Source of the DNA: CADCUY01 sp964242735
Lineage (GTDB): Bacteria; Actinomycetota; Actinomycetes; Actinomycetales; Quadrisphaeraceae
Reading direction: 5' to 3'
DNA length: 23,224 nucleotides
Assembly (NCBI GenBank): GCA_964242735.1
Contig: CAXTAK010000029.1
Location: forward strand, 1-23,224
Below are positions 7,787 through 14,556 of the stretch, piece by piece. Under the pieces are notes generated by a model. It did not search any database, had not been told where the DNA came from, and saw nothing but the letters and a program-made list of their open reading frames with translations. The translations under genes were made by a program, and so were the position numbers. The first letter of the stretch is position 1. Each line of letters begins with the position of its first letter.

Positions 7787-8394
7787 TCAGCGGCGGGCTT
7801 CCGCGTCGACGTCCCAGCTGGTCAGGAGCGGCAGCACCTGCGCTGTGGGGGAGTCGGCCTGGACGGTGTGGACCACCGTCACCTGGTCGGGTGCCTGGGG
7901 TGCGCTGACGATCTCGATGTCGAAGTCCAGCATGCCCGCGGTGGGGTGGTCGATGCGCTCGGCCACGGAGGCGTGGTCGCGGACGGCGTGGTCGTCCCAC
8001 CACCTGGCGACGTCCTGGTCGGTGGCCCGCAGCTCGTCGACCAGAGCCCTCAGCCGGCGGTCGTGGGGGCGGCACGCGGTCTCGCGGCGACGGAGGTCGC
8101 GGCGTCGGCCCGGTCGGTGCGCTGGCGCGCGAGGGGGCCCTGGAGGAGGGAGCGGACGACGCCCCCGGCACCAGCGGGCTCACCAGCACCGCGGGCACGA
8201 GCGCGTTCCGGGCCAGGGCGTCGCCGCGGTGGCCGAGCAGCAGCACCGGCACGCGGTCGAGGGTCGACGCCGGCCGGAGCGGGCCGGGGTCGGGACGCAC
8301 CGCCCGGGCGAGCGCGTCGAGCGCCGGGGAAGGCGGTGATGCCGGCCTGGGCGGGCGTGAGCTGGTCCCGGCAGGAGCGCAGGAACGCGCCCAT
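7787..8394 (-). pseudogene. MmyB-type XRE regulator remnant, HTH deleted and several frameshifts
   Basis: Reading from ATG 8394 on the minus strand, the start 'MGAFLRSCRDQLTPAQAGI' resembles MmyB-family regulators. The helix-turn-helix that should follow ('PGLRREEVA..AG.S..YY.RLEQ') is absent. Sequence resumes in another frame at 'ALDALARAVRP', then 'TLDRVPVLLLGHRGDALARNAL', the start of the MmyB ligand-binding domain (normally ..p.lvlg.rgDvLawN.la). A further shift leads to 'RRRETACRPHDRRLRALVDE', 'DVARWWDDHAV' and 'AGMLDFDIEIVSAPQAPDQV', then 'LLTSWDVDAEARR' and TGA at 7787-7789. At least two register breaks plus the HTH deletion make it non-functional. Such regulators often sit divergent from an SDR gene, as here. 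Confidence 0.72.
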
Positions 8395-8436
8395 CGCCGC
8401 TCGGTCCTGTGGCACCCGCCCACCGCTGGGAGACCG

Positions 8437-8948
8437 AGCCGCTGCCCGGCACGCGCCCCGGCAGCGGAGGGGGCGCACGTCGTGATCAGCGGGCGGGACC
8501 CCGCGCGGGGCCGGGCCGTCGTGGCCGACGTGCGGGCGGCCGGGGTCGAGCGGACGTCGTCGAGGCCGACCCGGCCGGCTCCTACGAGCAGGTGCGCGCC
8601 CTCGCCACCGAGGCGACGTCCATCCTCGGCGGCCGCGTCGACATCCCCGTCGACAACGCGGGCACCCACCCGGCGACCCCGACCGAGGACCCTCCCGACG
8701 CCGACCTCGACGCCCTGCTCGCCGTCGACGTCCGGGCGCCCCACGTGCCGGTCGCCGCCACCGCGCCCGCCACGGCCGCGCCCGGCAGCGGGGCGATCGT
8801 CACCACCGGCTCGTGGACGGCCGGGGTCGGCAACCCGCTCGCGGCGATGTGCAGCGCGACGGAGGCCGCCGACGAGCAGCTGGGCTGCGCGTCGGTCCTG
8901 ACCCGTGGGCCGCGGGGCTCCGCCGAGCGCCGACCCGGGCTGGACGCA
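8437..8948 (+). pseudogene. SDR-family dehydrogenase remnant, truncated with catalytic residues lost
   Basis: Pieces of a short-chain dehydrogenase run left to right. They begin at about 'ARAPAAEGAHVVISGRDPAR', go through 'AVVADVRAAG', then after a frameshift near 8551 continue 'ADVVEADPAGSYEQVRALAT', 'GGRVDIPVDNAGTHPATPTE' and 'GAIVTTGSWTAGVGNPLAAM', ending in 'ATEAADEQL' and 'GPRG'. The N-terminal GxxxGxG nucleotide-binding loop is gone. NNAG has become DNAG, and in the usual YxxxK (normally Y.atKaAdeql) Tyr is Cys and Lys is Glu. A late frame even shows 'ADPGWTHDR', the expected 'apGw..T' segment, after another shift. The gene is clearly dead. It is divergent from the MmyB remnant, and the promoter space between them appears to have been deleted as well. 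Confidence 0.75.
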
Positions 8949-8949
8949 C

Positions 8950-8980
8950 GACCGCCCGCCCCCGTGGGGAGCGGGCGGTC
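8950..8980 (-). terminator. Hairpin terminator of lsr2
   Basis: Perfect 10-bp arms, GACCGCCCGC (8950-8959) and GCGGGCGGTC (8971-8980), enclose an 11-base loop, 16 bases beyond the lsr2 stop codon. It also borders the end of the SDR remnant. Confidence 0.75.
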
Positions 8981-8996
8981 CGTGGCGGGTGCCGCG

Positions 8997-9338
8997 TCAG
9001 TTGCCGGCGGCCCGGTAGGCCTCGAGGACCTTGCTGTTGATGCGCCCGCGGGGGCTGACCTCGACGTCGTTCTGAGCGGCCCACGCGCGGACGGCCTTCG
9101 CGTCGACCCCCGAGCCGCTGCCACCGCCGCTGGCGGCGCGCGAAGGGGTGCGCCGGGCGGCGCCGCCGGCCTTGCGGGCGGCGTTGAGGAAGGGCTCGAG
9201 GGCCTTGGAGAGGTCCTCCTGCTCGTCCTTCGTCAGGTCGATCTCGTAGGTGGCGCCGTGGAGCGCGAAGGTGACGGTCTCAGCGCCGTCCTTCTCGCTC
9301 AGGTCGCTCGTGATGGTGGTCGTGACGCGCTGTGCCAA
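8997..9338 (-). CDS. lsr2: Lsr2-family nucleoid-associated protein
   Basis: This 113-residue Lsr2 is the actinobacterial H-NS-like protein that bridges DNA and silences AT-rich, often foreign, genes. The N-terminal oligomerisation domain (about 1-55) has 'ETVTFALHGATYEIDLT' followed by 'LEPFLNAARK'. A Ser/Gly linker (about 64-77) leads to the C-terminal DNA-binding domain 'AVRAWAAQNDVEVSPRGRI' with the AT-hook-like RGR at 97-99, ending 'VLEAYRAAGN'. The length is normal for the family. The start codon is TTG at 9336-9338, supported by GAGGAG exactly 6 bases upstream and by the typical 'MAQRV' start. Its own terminator follows. It is divergent from a FkbM methyltransferase. The upstream region carries an AT-rich patch that could be an Lsr2 target. 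Confidence 0.95.
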   Translation of the reverse strand: MAQRVTTTITSDLSEKDGAETVTFALHGATYEIDLTKDEQEDLSKALEPFLNAARKAGGAARRTPSRAASGGGSGSGVDAKAVRAWAAQNDVEVSPRGRINSKVLEAYRAAGN

Positions 9339-9636
9339 GTCGGGCTCCTCGATGGACGTCGTACTGGTGCTATTAGTGAATCACAGCGCCCCCGTGGTCG
9401 TGACCGCGAGAGCGTGATGCCGGTGGCGTTGAGGGCGGACGAGCCGTGAACGGTCCGCCGTGATCTCACGAGAAGTCCACCCGTCCTCACCGCGGCATTA
9501 CCCGGGAATCTCCTGAGCACCCGGCACCGTCGCCGGGGTCCTCGCGGCCGGGGCCACGGGCCCTCGGGATCTGCCACCGCGGCCGCACGGCACCGTCCTG
9601 GTCGGCGGGGGCTCGCTCCTCTGCCACGATCCCCGG
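9339..9636. promoter_or_regulatory. Divergent lsr2 / FkbM intergenic region with AT-rich patch
   Basis: This is about 300 bases without a gene. Between 9366 and 9386 lies the AT-rich stretch GTGCTATTAGTGAATCACAG, very unusual in this GC-rich window and 28 to 50 bases upstream of the lsr2 start. It may be the lsr2 promoter core and/or an Lsr2 autoregulatory site. A 7-bp inverted repeat GGCGGAC/GTCCGCC is at 9434-9440 and 9453-9459. No textbook -35/-10 pair is clear. Confidence 0.4.
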
Positions 9637-10419
9637 GTGGATCCTCCCGCACCCGCCACGACCACGGGAGGTCGCCGGCTCAGGGCGCTGCACGCGCTGC
9701 TGCGGGCCGCCGCCCCCCGGCTGTGGTTCCTCGAGGACGAGCTGGTCGGGCTCGGCGCCCTGGTGGCGCCGGGCGCGACGTGCGTGGACGTGGGGGCCGC
9801 GCACGGGCTCTACACGTGGTCCTTCGCGGCCCTCGCCGGGCCCTCGGGGTCGGTGCACGCGGTGGAGGCGCTGCCCGGTCGCGGCCGCGTGCTGGACGCC
9901 GGCGCCCGCCTGCTGGGCGCCGCGAGCGTCACCGTCCACCACGCCGCCCTGGGGGAGCGGGCGGGGGCCGCGGTGATGAGCGTGCCGGTGCGCTCGGCGG
10001 TGACGGTGCCCGGTCGGGCGTTCCTGACCGACGGTGCGCGGGGGCTCGGGGCGAACGAGGAGTTCGGCCGCCACCGCGAGCTGCCGGTGCAGGTGACCAC
10101 GATCGACGACCTGGTCGCCGGGTGGGGCCTGGAGCGGGTCGACGTGATCAAGGCCGACGTCGAGGGCGCGGAGCTGGCGGTGCTGCGCGGGGCGCGAGAG
10201 GTGCTGCGCCGTGACAGGCCGGTCCTGCTGCTCGAGGTCGAGGAGCGCCACCTGGTCAAGTACGGGGCCTCCCCCGACGCCCTGGTCACGCACCTGGCCG
10301 GCCTCGGCTACCGGCTGCACGCCTGGGACGGTGCGGCGTGGCGCGCCGCGCCCGAGGTCAGCACCGGGCAGCGGAACTACGCCTTCTCCGTGCGCCCGCT
10401 GGACCCCGCCGGCGGCTGA
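9637..10419 (+). CDS. FkbM-family methyltransferase
   Basis: This 260-residue SAM-dependent methyltransferase belongs to the FkbM family, whose members O-methylate sugars, polyketides or other small molecules. Motif I is 'CVDVGAAHGLYTW'. The acidic residue binding the SAM ribose is in 'VHAVEALPG'. The FkbM signature 'TTIDDLVAGW' ... 'VDVIKADVEGAELAVLRGA' and 'PVLLLEVEE' follow. GTG 9637 is the farthest upstream start that fits and has only a weak ribosome site. The gene is intact and alone between lsr2 (divergent) and the NlpC/P60 gene. No glycosyltransferase or biosynthetic cluster is next to it, so its substrate cannot be inferred. Confidence 0.85.
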   Translation: MDPPAPATTTGGRRLRALHALLRAAAPRLWFLEDELVGLGALVAPGATCVDVGAAHGLYTWSFAALAGPSGSVHAVEALPGRGRVLDAGARLLGAASVTVHHAALGERAGAAVMSVPVRSAVTVPGRAFLTDGARGLGANEEFGRHRELPVQVTTIDDLVAGWGLERVDVIKADVEGAELAVLRGAREVLRRDRPVLLLEVEERHLVKYGASPDALVTHLAGLGYRLHAWDGAAWRAAPEVSTGQRNYAFSVRPLDPAGG

Positions 10420-10609
10420 CCAGCCCACCGCACCCGGCGTCGACCACGGGGCCGTCACCGGTCAGCGGTGGGATGACCGCTCCATGATCACCGGTGGCGT
10501 GGGTGTCGGCGCACGTCACCCGACTGGTCGATCACCGCGTGCCCGCCAGCGGCCGATGCTCCCTGCGGTGCCACGGACGGCACCGGATCCGAGGGGGAGC
10601 AGGGACGCC

Positions 10610-12205
10610 ATGCAGCAGTACCGATCACGACGACGTGCCCGGGTGGCGTCAGCGGCGGTGGCCCTGGCCGCCGCGCTCGTCCTGCCCACCACCGGGGGCC
10701 TCGCCGCGCCGGCCGCCGCGCTGTCCGCCGCGCCCTCCTCCGACCAGGTGGAGCGCGCCCGCGCCGCCACCGGTGCGGCCGCCGGCGACGTCGCCGTCAT
10801 CGAGGCCGGGCTCGCCGCTGCCACGCGCGCCCTGGAGGCCAGCCGCACCACCGCCGCGCGCGCCGCGGAGGCCTACGCCGGTGCGCAGGTCGACCTGCAG
10901 CAGCGCACCGCCGACGCCGGCCTCGCCGCAGCGGCCGCCCAGGGCGCCGGCGGGGACGCGGCGCAGGCGCGGCGCAGGGTCGGGCGCCTCGCCGCCGGTT
11001 CCTACCGCTCGGGCAGCGGGATGGCGGAGCTGGCGCCGCTGCTCGCGGACGGCGGCCCCCAGGGCCTCCTGGACGCCACGGCCGCGCTGGAGGCCGTCGC
11101 CGCCCACCAGGTGCGCCTGCAGCACCGGCTGACCGCCGCCGAGCGCGTCTCGGGGCTGCGCGCCGAGCTCGCCGCCGTGGCCCTGGACCAGCAGCACTCC
11201 GCCGCGGAGGCGCTGGCGGCGGCGGACCGGACCGCCGCCGCCGCCTCCGAGCGCTCCACCGCCCTGGTGGGCACCACCGAGGCCGTCCGCGAGCAGCTCG
11301 TGGCGCGCCTCGCCGCGCTGCGCGGCACGTCCGCCGCGCTGGAGCGCCGCCGCCAGGACGCGCTCGACGCCGAGCGCGTCGCCGCGCAGGAGCGCGCTGC
11401 CCGCGAGGACCTCCGCGCCCGAGTGGCGCAGGTGGCGCCAGCCCCGGCCCCGCGCACCTCGTCGCCGCCGACCTCGGCGCCGGCGGGACCCGCCTCGACC
11501 CCGGGGCCGGGCCCACGCCGCACGCCCCCGCCGGCCACCCCCTCCGCCACCAGATCCACCGCCGCCAGGGCCACCGCACCGCCGGCGCCGCCCGTGACGT
11601 CCCCACCGGCCCGCCCGACCGTGACGCCCACGGGCTCGACGCCCCGTGCGCCCGTGGCAGCGCTGACGGCCGCGCCGCGCCAGACCCCCGCACCGAGCGC
11701 GACGACGTCGAGCCCCACGACGTCCAGCACGCCCCCGCCCCGGGCGGTGCCCACCCCCACCCCCACCCCCACCCCCACGCCGTCGCGCGCGCCCGTCAGC
11801 GCGCCGTCCGCTCCGCCGAGGGGCGCGTCCACCGGCAGCGCCTCGGCCGGCGTCGCCGCCGTGGCGTGGGCGCGTGCGCAGATCGGCAAGCCCTACCAGT
11901 GGGGCGGCACCGGACCCGACGCCTTCGACTGCTCGGGCCTGACGTCCAGGGCCCTGCGGTCCGCGGGCACCGTCGTCCCGCGCACCGCCTCCACGCAGTA
12001 CGTGGCGACGCTCAAGATCTCCCACGACGAGCTCCGCCCCGGCGACCTCGTCTTCTACGGCGAGGAGGGCGACGCGTCCAGCGTGTGGCACGTGGCCATG
12101 TACTCCGGCGGCGGCATGATGATCGAGGCGGCCCGTGCCGGCGTCCCGGTGCGCGAGACCCCGCTGCGCCTGCGCGACGCCATGACGTGGGCCGGTCGCC
12201 CCTGA
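10610..12205 (+). CDS. Secreted coiled-coil NlpC/P60 peptidoglycan hydrolase
   Basis: This is a 531-residue exported protein. Residues 1-38 are a signal peptide (Arg-rich 'RSRRRARVASAAVALAAALV', Ala-rich cleavage region). Residues about 45-275 are Ala/Arg/Glu-rich helix likely to form coiled coil, as in RipA-like hydrolases where it controls access to the active site. Residues about 275-415 are a Pro/Thr/Ser linker with a PTPTPTPTP run. The NlpC/P60 domain follows: 'WARAQIGKPYQWGGTGPDAF', catalytic Cys441 in DCSGL, 'LRPGDLVFYGE', catalytic His494 in WHVAMY. It should cut the D-Glu to diamino-acid bond of peptidoglycan stem peptides outside the membrane. ATG 10610 follows GAGGGGGAGCAGGGA. I looked for a c-di-AMP (ydaO) riboswitch upstream, as some relatives have, and saw none. 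Confidence 0.9.
   Translation: MQQYRSRRRARVASAAVALAAALVLPTTGGLAAPAAALSAAPSSDQVERARAATGAAAGDVAVIEAGLAAATRALEASRTTAARAAEAYAGAQVDLQQRTADAGLAAAAAQGAGGDAAQARRRVGRLAAGSYRSGSGMAELAPLLADGGPQGLLDATAALEAVAAHQVRLQHRLTAAERVSGLRAELAAVALDQQHSAAEALAAADRTAAAASERSTALVGTTEAVREQLVARLAALRGTSAALERRRQDALDAERVAAQERAAREDLRARVAQVAPAPAPRTSSPPTSAPAGPASTPGPGPRRTPPPATPSATRSTAARATAPPAPPVTSPPARPTVTPTGSTPRAPVAALTAAPRQTPAPSATTSSPTTSSTPPPRAVPTPTPTPTPTPSRAPVSAPSAPPRGASTGSASAGVAAVAWARAQIGKPYQWGGTGPDAFDCSGLTSRALRSAGTVVPRTASTQYVATLKISHDELRPGDLVFYGEEGDASSVWHVAMYSGGGMMIEAARAGVPVRETPLRLRDAMTWAGRP
11750..11777 (+). repeat. CCCCCA 6-bp tandem repeat encoding Pro-Thr
   Basis: About five consecutive 6-bp CCCCCA-type units encode the PTPTPTPTP part of the NlpC/P60 linker. 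The 6-base unit keeps the frame if the copy number changes, so it can alter linker length but not switch the gene off. Confidence 0.85.
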
Positions 12206-12210
12206 TCCAG

Positions 12211-12235
12211 CGCGGGCCCGGCCCCGGGCGCCGCG
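12211..12235. terminator. Probable hairpin terminator between convergent NlpC/P60 and ppa
   Basis: CGCGGGCCCGG (12211-12221) pairs with CCGGGCGCCGCG (12224-12235) as an 11-bp stem with one bulged G and a very tight loop. It lies just after the NlpC/P60 stop and about 20 bases beyond the ppa stop, where a shared terminator would be expected. Confidence 0.5.
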
Positions 12236-12255
12236 GGCGCGCGGTGCGTCGGGGC

Positions 12256-12753
12256 CTAGTGCTGCGGCATGCCCTCGCGGGCGAGGCGGTCGTAGGAGTT
12301 GTTGATCTCCTGCTCGGCCTCCTCGCGCCCCACCCAGTGCGCGCCCTCCACCGACTTGCCCGGTTCCAGGTCCTTGTACGTCTCGAAGAAGTGCTGGATC
12401 TCGAGGCGGTGGAACTCGCCCATGTCGCCGAGGTCCCTCATGTGGTCCAGGCGCGGGTCGCCGGCAGGGATGCACATCACCTTGTCGTCCCCGCCCTGCT
12501 CGTCGCGCATGTGGAACATGCCGATCGCCCGGCAGCGCACGACGCATCCCGGGAAGGTGGGCTCGTCGAGCAGCACGAGCGCGTCGAGGGGGTCACCGTC
12601 CTCCCCGAGGGTGTTCTCGATGAACCCGTAGTCGGCCGGGTAGCGCGTGGCCGTGAACAGCATCCGGTCGAGCTTGATGCGACCGGTGGTGTGATCCACC
12701 TCGTACTTGTTGCGGGAGCCCTTCGGGATCTCGATGGTGACGTCGAACTCCAC
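12256..12753 (-). CDS. ppa: Inorganic pyrophosphatase (family I)
   Basis: This 165-residue cytoplasmic enzyme hydrolyses pyrophosphate to two phosphates with Mg2+ and so drives biosynthetic reactions. The family I landmarks are present: 'EIPKGSRNKYEVD' (substrate-binding K, R, E), 'RYPADYGFIENT', the metal signature 'EDGDPLDALVL' (D-x-D-P-x-D), and 'KVMCIPAGDPR'. Length is typical. The GTG at 12753 has GAGGAG 8 bases upstream and gives the usual 'MEFDVTIEIPKGS' start; a longer open frame upstream lacks family sequence. It is divergent from the carboxypeptidase gene, a common actinobacterial arrangement, with under 100 bases between them. Confidence 0.97.
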   Translation of the reverse strand: MEFDVTIEIPKGSRNKYEVDHTTGRIKLDRMLFTATRYPADYGFIENTLGEDGDPLDALVLLDEPTFPGCVVRCRAIGMFHMRDEQGGDDKVMCIPAGDPRLDHMRDLGDMGEFHRLEIQHFFETYKDLEPGKSVEGAHWVGREEAEQEINNSYDRLAREGMPQH

Positions 12754-12792
12754 GACGGTGCTCCTCAGGTCTCGGGCGGCGTGCGGGCGACT

Positions 12793-12805
12793 GCCACAGT
12801 GTGGC
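12793..12805. promoter_or_regulatory. Short palindrome between ppa and dacB
   Basis: GCCACA-G-TGTGGC is a perfect 6-bp inverted repeat around one base, lying centrally in the 97-base divergent intergenic region. It could be an operator or part of overlapping promoters; no regulator is known to me for it. Confidence 0.3.
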
Positions 12806-12850
12806 TCATCGTCGCCCCCCACCCGGCAGCAGCACGAGGAGCCCACTCGG

Positions 12851-14446
12851 ATGCACCCGCCCACGTCACCCGAACCCGTCGTCGCCGACCCCACCGGTGG
12901 CGCGGGTCGCGAGCCGCCGGACCCCGGCGCCGGGGCCCCGGCGCCGCTGGTCCGCCACGGGTCCAGGGGTCGACTCCGGGTGGCCGCGGTGCTCGTGCCC
13001 GTGGTGCTGGTGACCGCCGCCGGCGGGTACGCGGTCGCCGACGCGCGAGACCTCGTGCCCGGGGTGCTGACCACCGAGCCCCTGCCGCTGAGCCTGCCGC
13101 TGCCGGTCGCCCCCGGCACCCTCGCGGACCCACCGGCCGCCCGGACGCTCCCGACCCCCTCGACGGCGCCCGCACCGGACCCCGCCGTCCTCGCCGCCGC
13201 GGTGGGCCCCCTCCTGGCCTCACCGGCGCTGGGCCCGTCCGTCGGCGCCAGCGTGCTGGACGCCGAGACCGGCGCGGTGCTCCTCGACGTCGCGGCGGGT
13301 GCTCCGCTGGAGCCGGCGTCGACGGTCAAGCTGCTCACCGCCGCCGCCGTCCTGCACCGCCTCGGGGCCGCCACCACCCTGCCCACCCGGGTCACCTCCG
13401 GCGCCGCGCCCGACCAGGTGGTGCTCGTCGGGGGTGGCGACGCGCTGCTCGCCGAGGGGGCGGGAGACCCCTCGGGCGCCCGCGGTCGGGCCGGCCTGGC
13501 GGACCTCGCCGCGGGCACCGCGGTGGCGCTGCGCTCGGCGGGGACGACGTCGGTGGTCGTGCTCGTCGACGACACCCTCACCGGCTCGGCGCCCCAGACC
13601 AGCCCCGCGTGGTCACCCAGCGACCTGGCGGCCGGCTTCGTGGCACCGGTGACCGCCCTGGCGGTCGACGCCGGTCGGCTGGCCCCCGAGCGCTACGCCC
13701 CCCGCACCCCCGACCCCGCACTCGCAGCGGCGGTCGCCTTCGCCCAGCGCCTGCGCGAGCAGGGCGTCACCGTGCCCGCCGAGCCCGTGCGGGGCAGCGC
13801 GCCGCCCGGGGCCGTGGCGCTGGCCGAGGTGCGGTCCGCCCCGCTGGCCGACGTCGTCGCCCTGACGCTCGCCGAGAGCGACAACACCGTCGCCGACACC
13901 CTCGCGCACCTGGTGCGGGTGGACGCCGCGGGCCCGGCCGCCGCCGCCGCGCCGAGCACCGCTGCCGCCGGCGCGGAGGTGCTGGTCGCCGTCGCGGAGC
14001 TGGGCGTGGACACCACCGGCACGGTCCTCGCCGACGGCAGCGGGCTGGGGGAGGGCTCGCGGGTGCCCGCGGCGGCGCTGGCCGGGGTGCTCGCGGCCGC
14101 GGCCTCCCCCGACGCCGGCGAGGTGCGCGCCCTGCTGCCCGCGCTGCCGGTCGCCGGCCTCAGCGGCACCCTCTCCGGTCGCTTCCGCGCCGAGGGCACC
14201 GGGGGCGGTGGCGCCGGGACCGCCGAGGCCGCCGCCGCCACGGCGCCGCCCGCCGCGGGCGCGGGGGTGGTGCGGGCCAAGAGCGGGTCCCTGCAGGGGG
14301 TCACCAGCCTCGCCGGGAGCGTCGTCGACGCCGACGGGCGCCACCTGGTGTTCGCGGTGGTCGCCGACCAGGTCGCCAGCACCGAGCAGTCGCGCCGCGC
14401 CGTCGACGCCTACGCCGCGGCGCTCGCCGGGTGCGGCTGCCGCTGA
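12851..14446 (+). CDS. dacB: D-alanyl-D-alanine carboxypeptidase/endopeptidase (PBP4, peptidase S13)
   Basis: This 531-residue penicillin-binding protein trims or cuts peptidoglycan peptides. A cytoplasmic Pro-rich head is followed by a membrane anchor at about residues 43-62 ('RVAAVLVPVVLVTAAGGYAV'). The three active-site motifs of the S13 family are all present: S157-T-V-K160 (nucleophilic serine), S343-D-N345, and K477-S-G479. A typical 'DGSGLGEGSRVPAA' region lies between the last two. ATG 12851 follows GAGGAG by 9 bases; the frame is open further upstream, but that part has no family sequence. It is divergent from ppa and is followed after 110 bases by the metalloprotease gene. It is named dacB for PBP4-type enzymes. 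It is not clear from sequence whether it acts mainly as carboxypeptidase or endopeptidase. Confidence 0.93.
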   Translation: MHPPTSPEPVVADPTGGAGREPPDPGAGAPAPLVRHGSRGRLRVAAVLVPVVLVTAAGGYAVADARDLVPGVLTTEPLPLSLPLPVAPGTLADPPAARTLPTPSTAPAPDPAVLAAAVGPLLASPALGPSVGASVLDAETGAVLLDVAAGAPLEPASTVKLLTAAAVLHRLGAATTLPTRVTSGAAPDQVVLVGGGDALLAEGAGDPSGARGRAGLADLAAGTAVALRSAGTTSVVVLVDDTLTGSAPQTSPAWSPSDLAAGFVAPVTALAVDAGRLAPERYAPRTPDPALAAAVAFAQRLREQGVTVPAEPVRGSAPPGAVALAEVRSAPLADVVALTLAESDNTVADTLAHLVRVDAAGPAAAAAPSTAAAGAEVLVAVAELGVDTTGTVLADGSGLGEGSRVPAAALAGVLAAAASPDAGEVRALLPALPVAGLSGTLSGRFRAEGTGGGGAGTAEAAAATAPPAAGAGVVRAKSGSLQGVTSLAGSVVDADGRHLVFAVVADQVASTEQSRRAVDAYAAALAGCGCR

Positions 14447-14556
14447 CGACCCAGCGGGGGACCGCGTCACCGGCGCCGATGACCCCGACGCGGCCGACGA
14501 GTCGGTCCGGGCGCCCGGGGGCGCACAGCGGCACGCCGGCCGCCTACCGTGGCGTG

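Noticed and set aside
1628..8950. A new defence island (Uma2 nuclease, VapBC, phosphotransferase together)
   Set aside because: The nuclease and toxin-antitoxin genes are broken, and the remaining genes belong to ordinary metabolic or surface families; nothing supports a joint system.
10420..10609. Possible c-di-AMP (ydaO) riboswitch before the NlpC/P60 gene
   Set aside because: Some relatives have one, but the conserved ydaO blocks cannot be found in these 190 bases.
10649..12547. Minus-strand Gly-rich frame opposite the NlpC/P60 gene
   Set aside because: Mirror of the Ala/Pro-rich coding sequence; the glycine runs come from the complementary strand.
11866..14556. Upstream part of a 1277-codon plus-strand frame ending at 15699
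   Set aside because: Only the last 380 codons (from 14557) look like a protein family; the rest overlaps the NlpC/P60, ppa and dacB genes and is Arg-rich nonsense.
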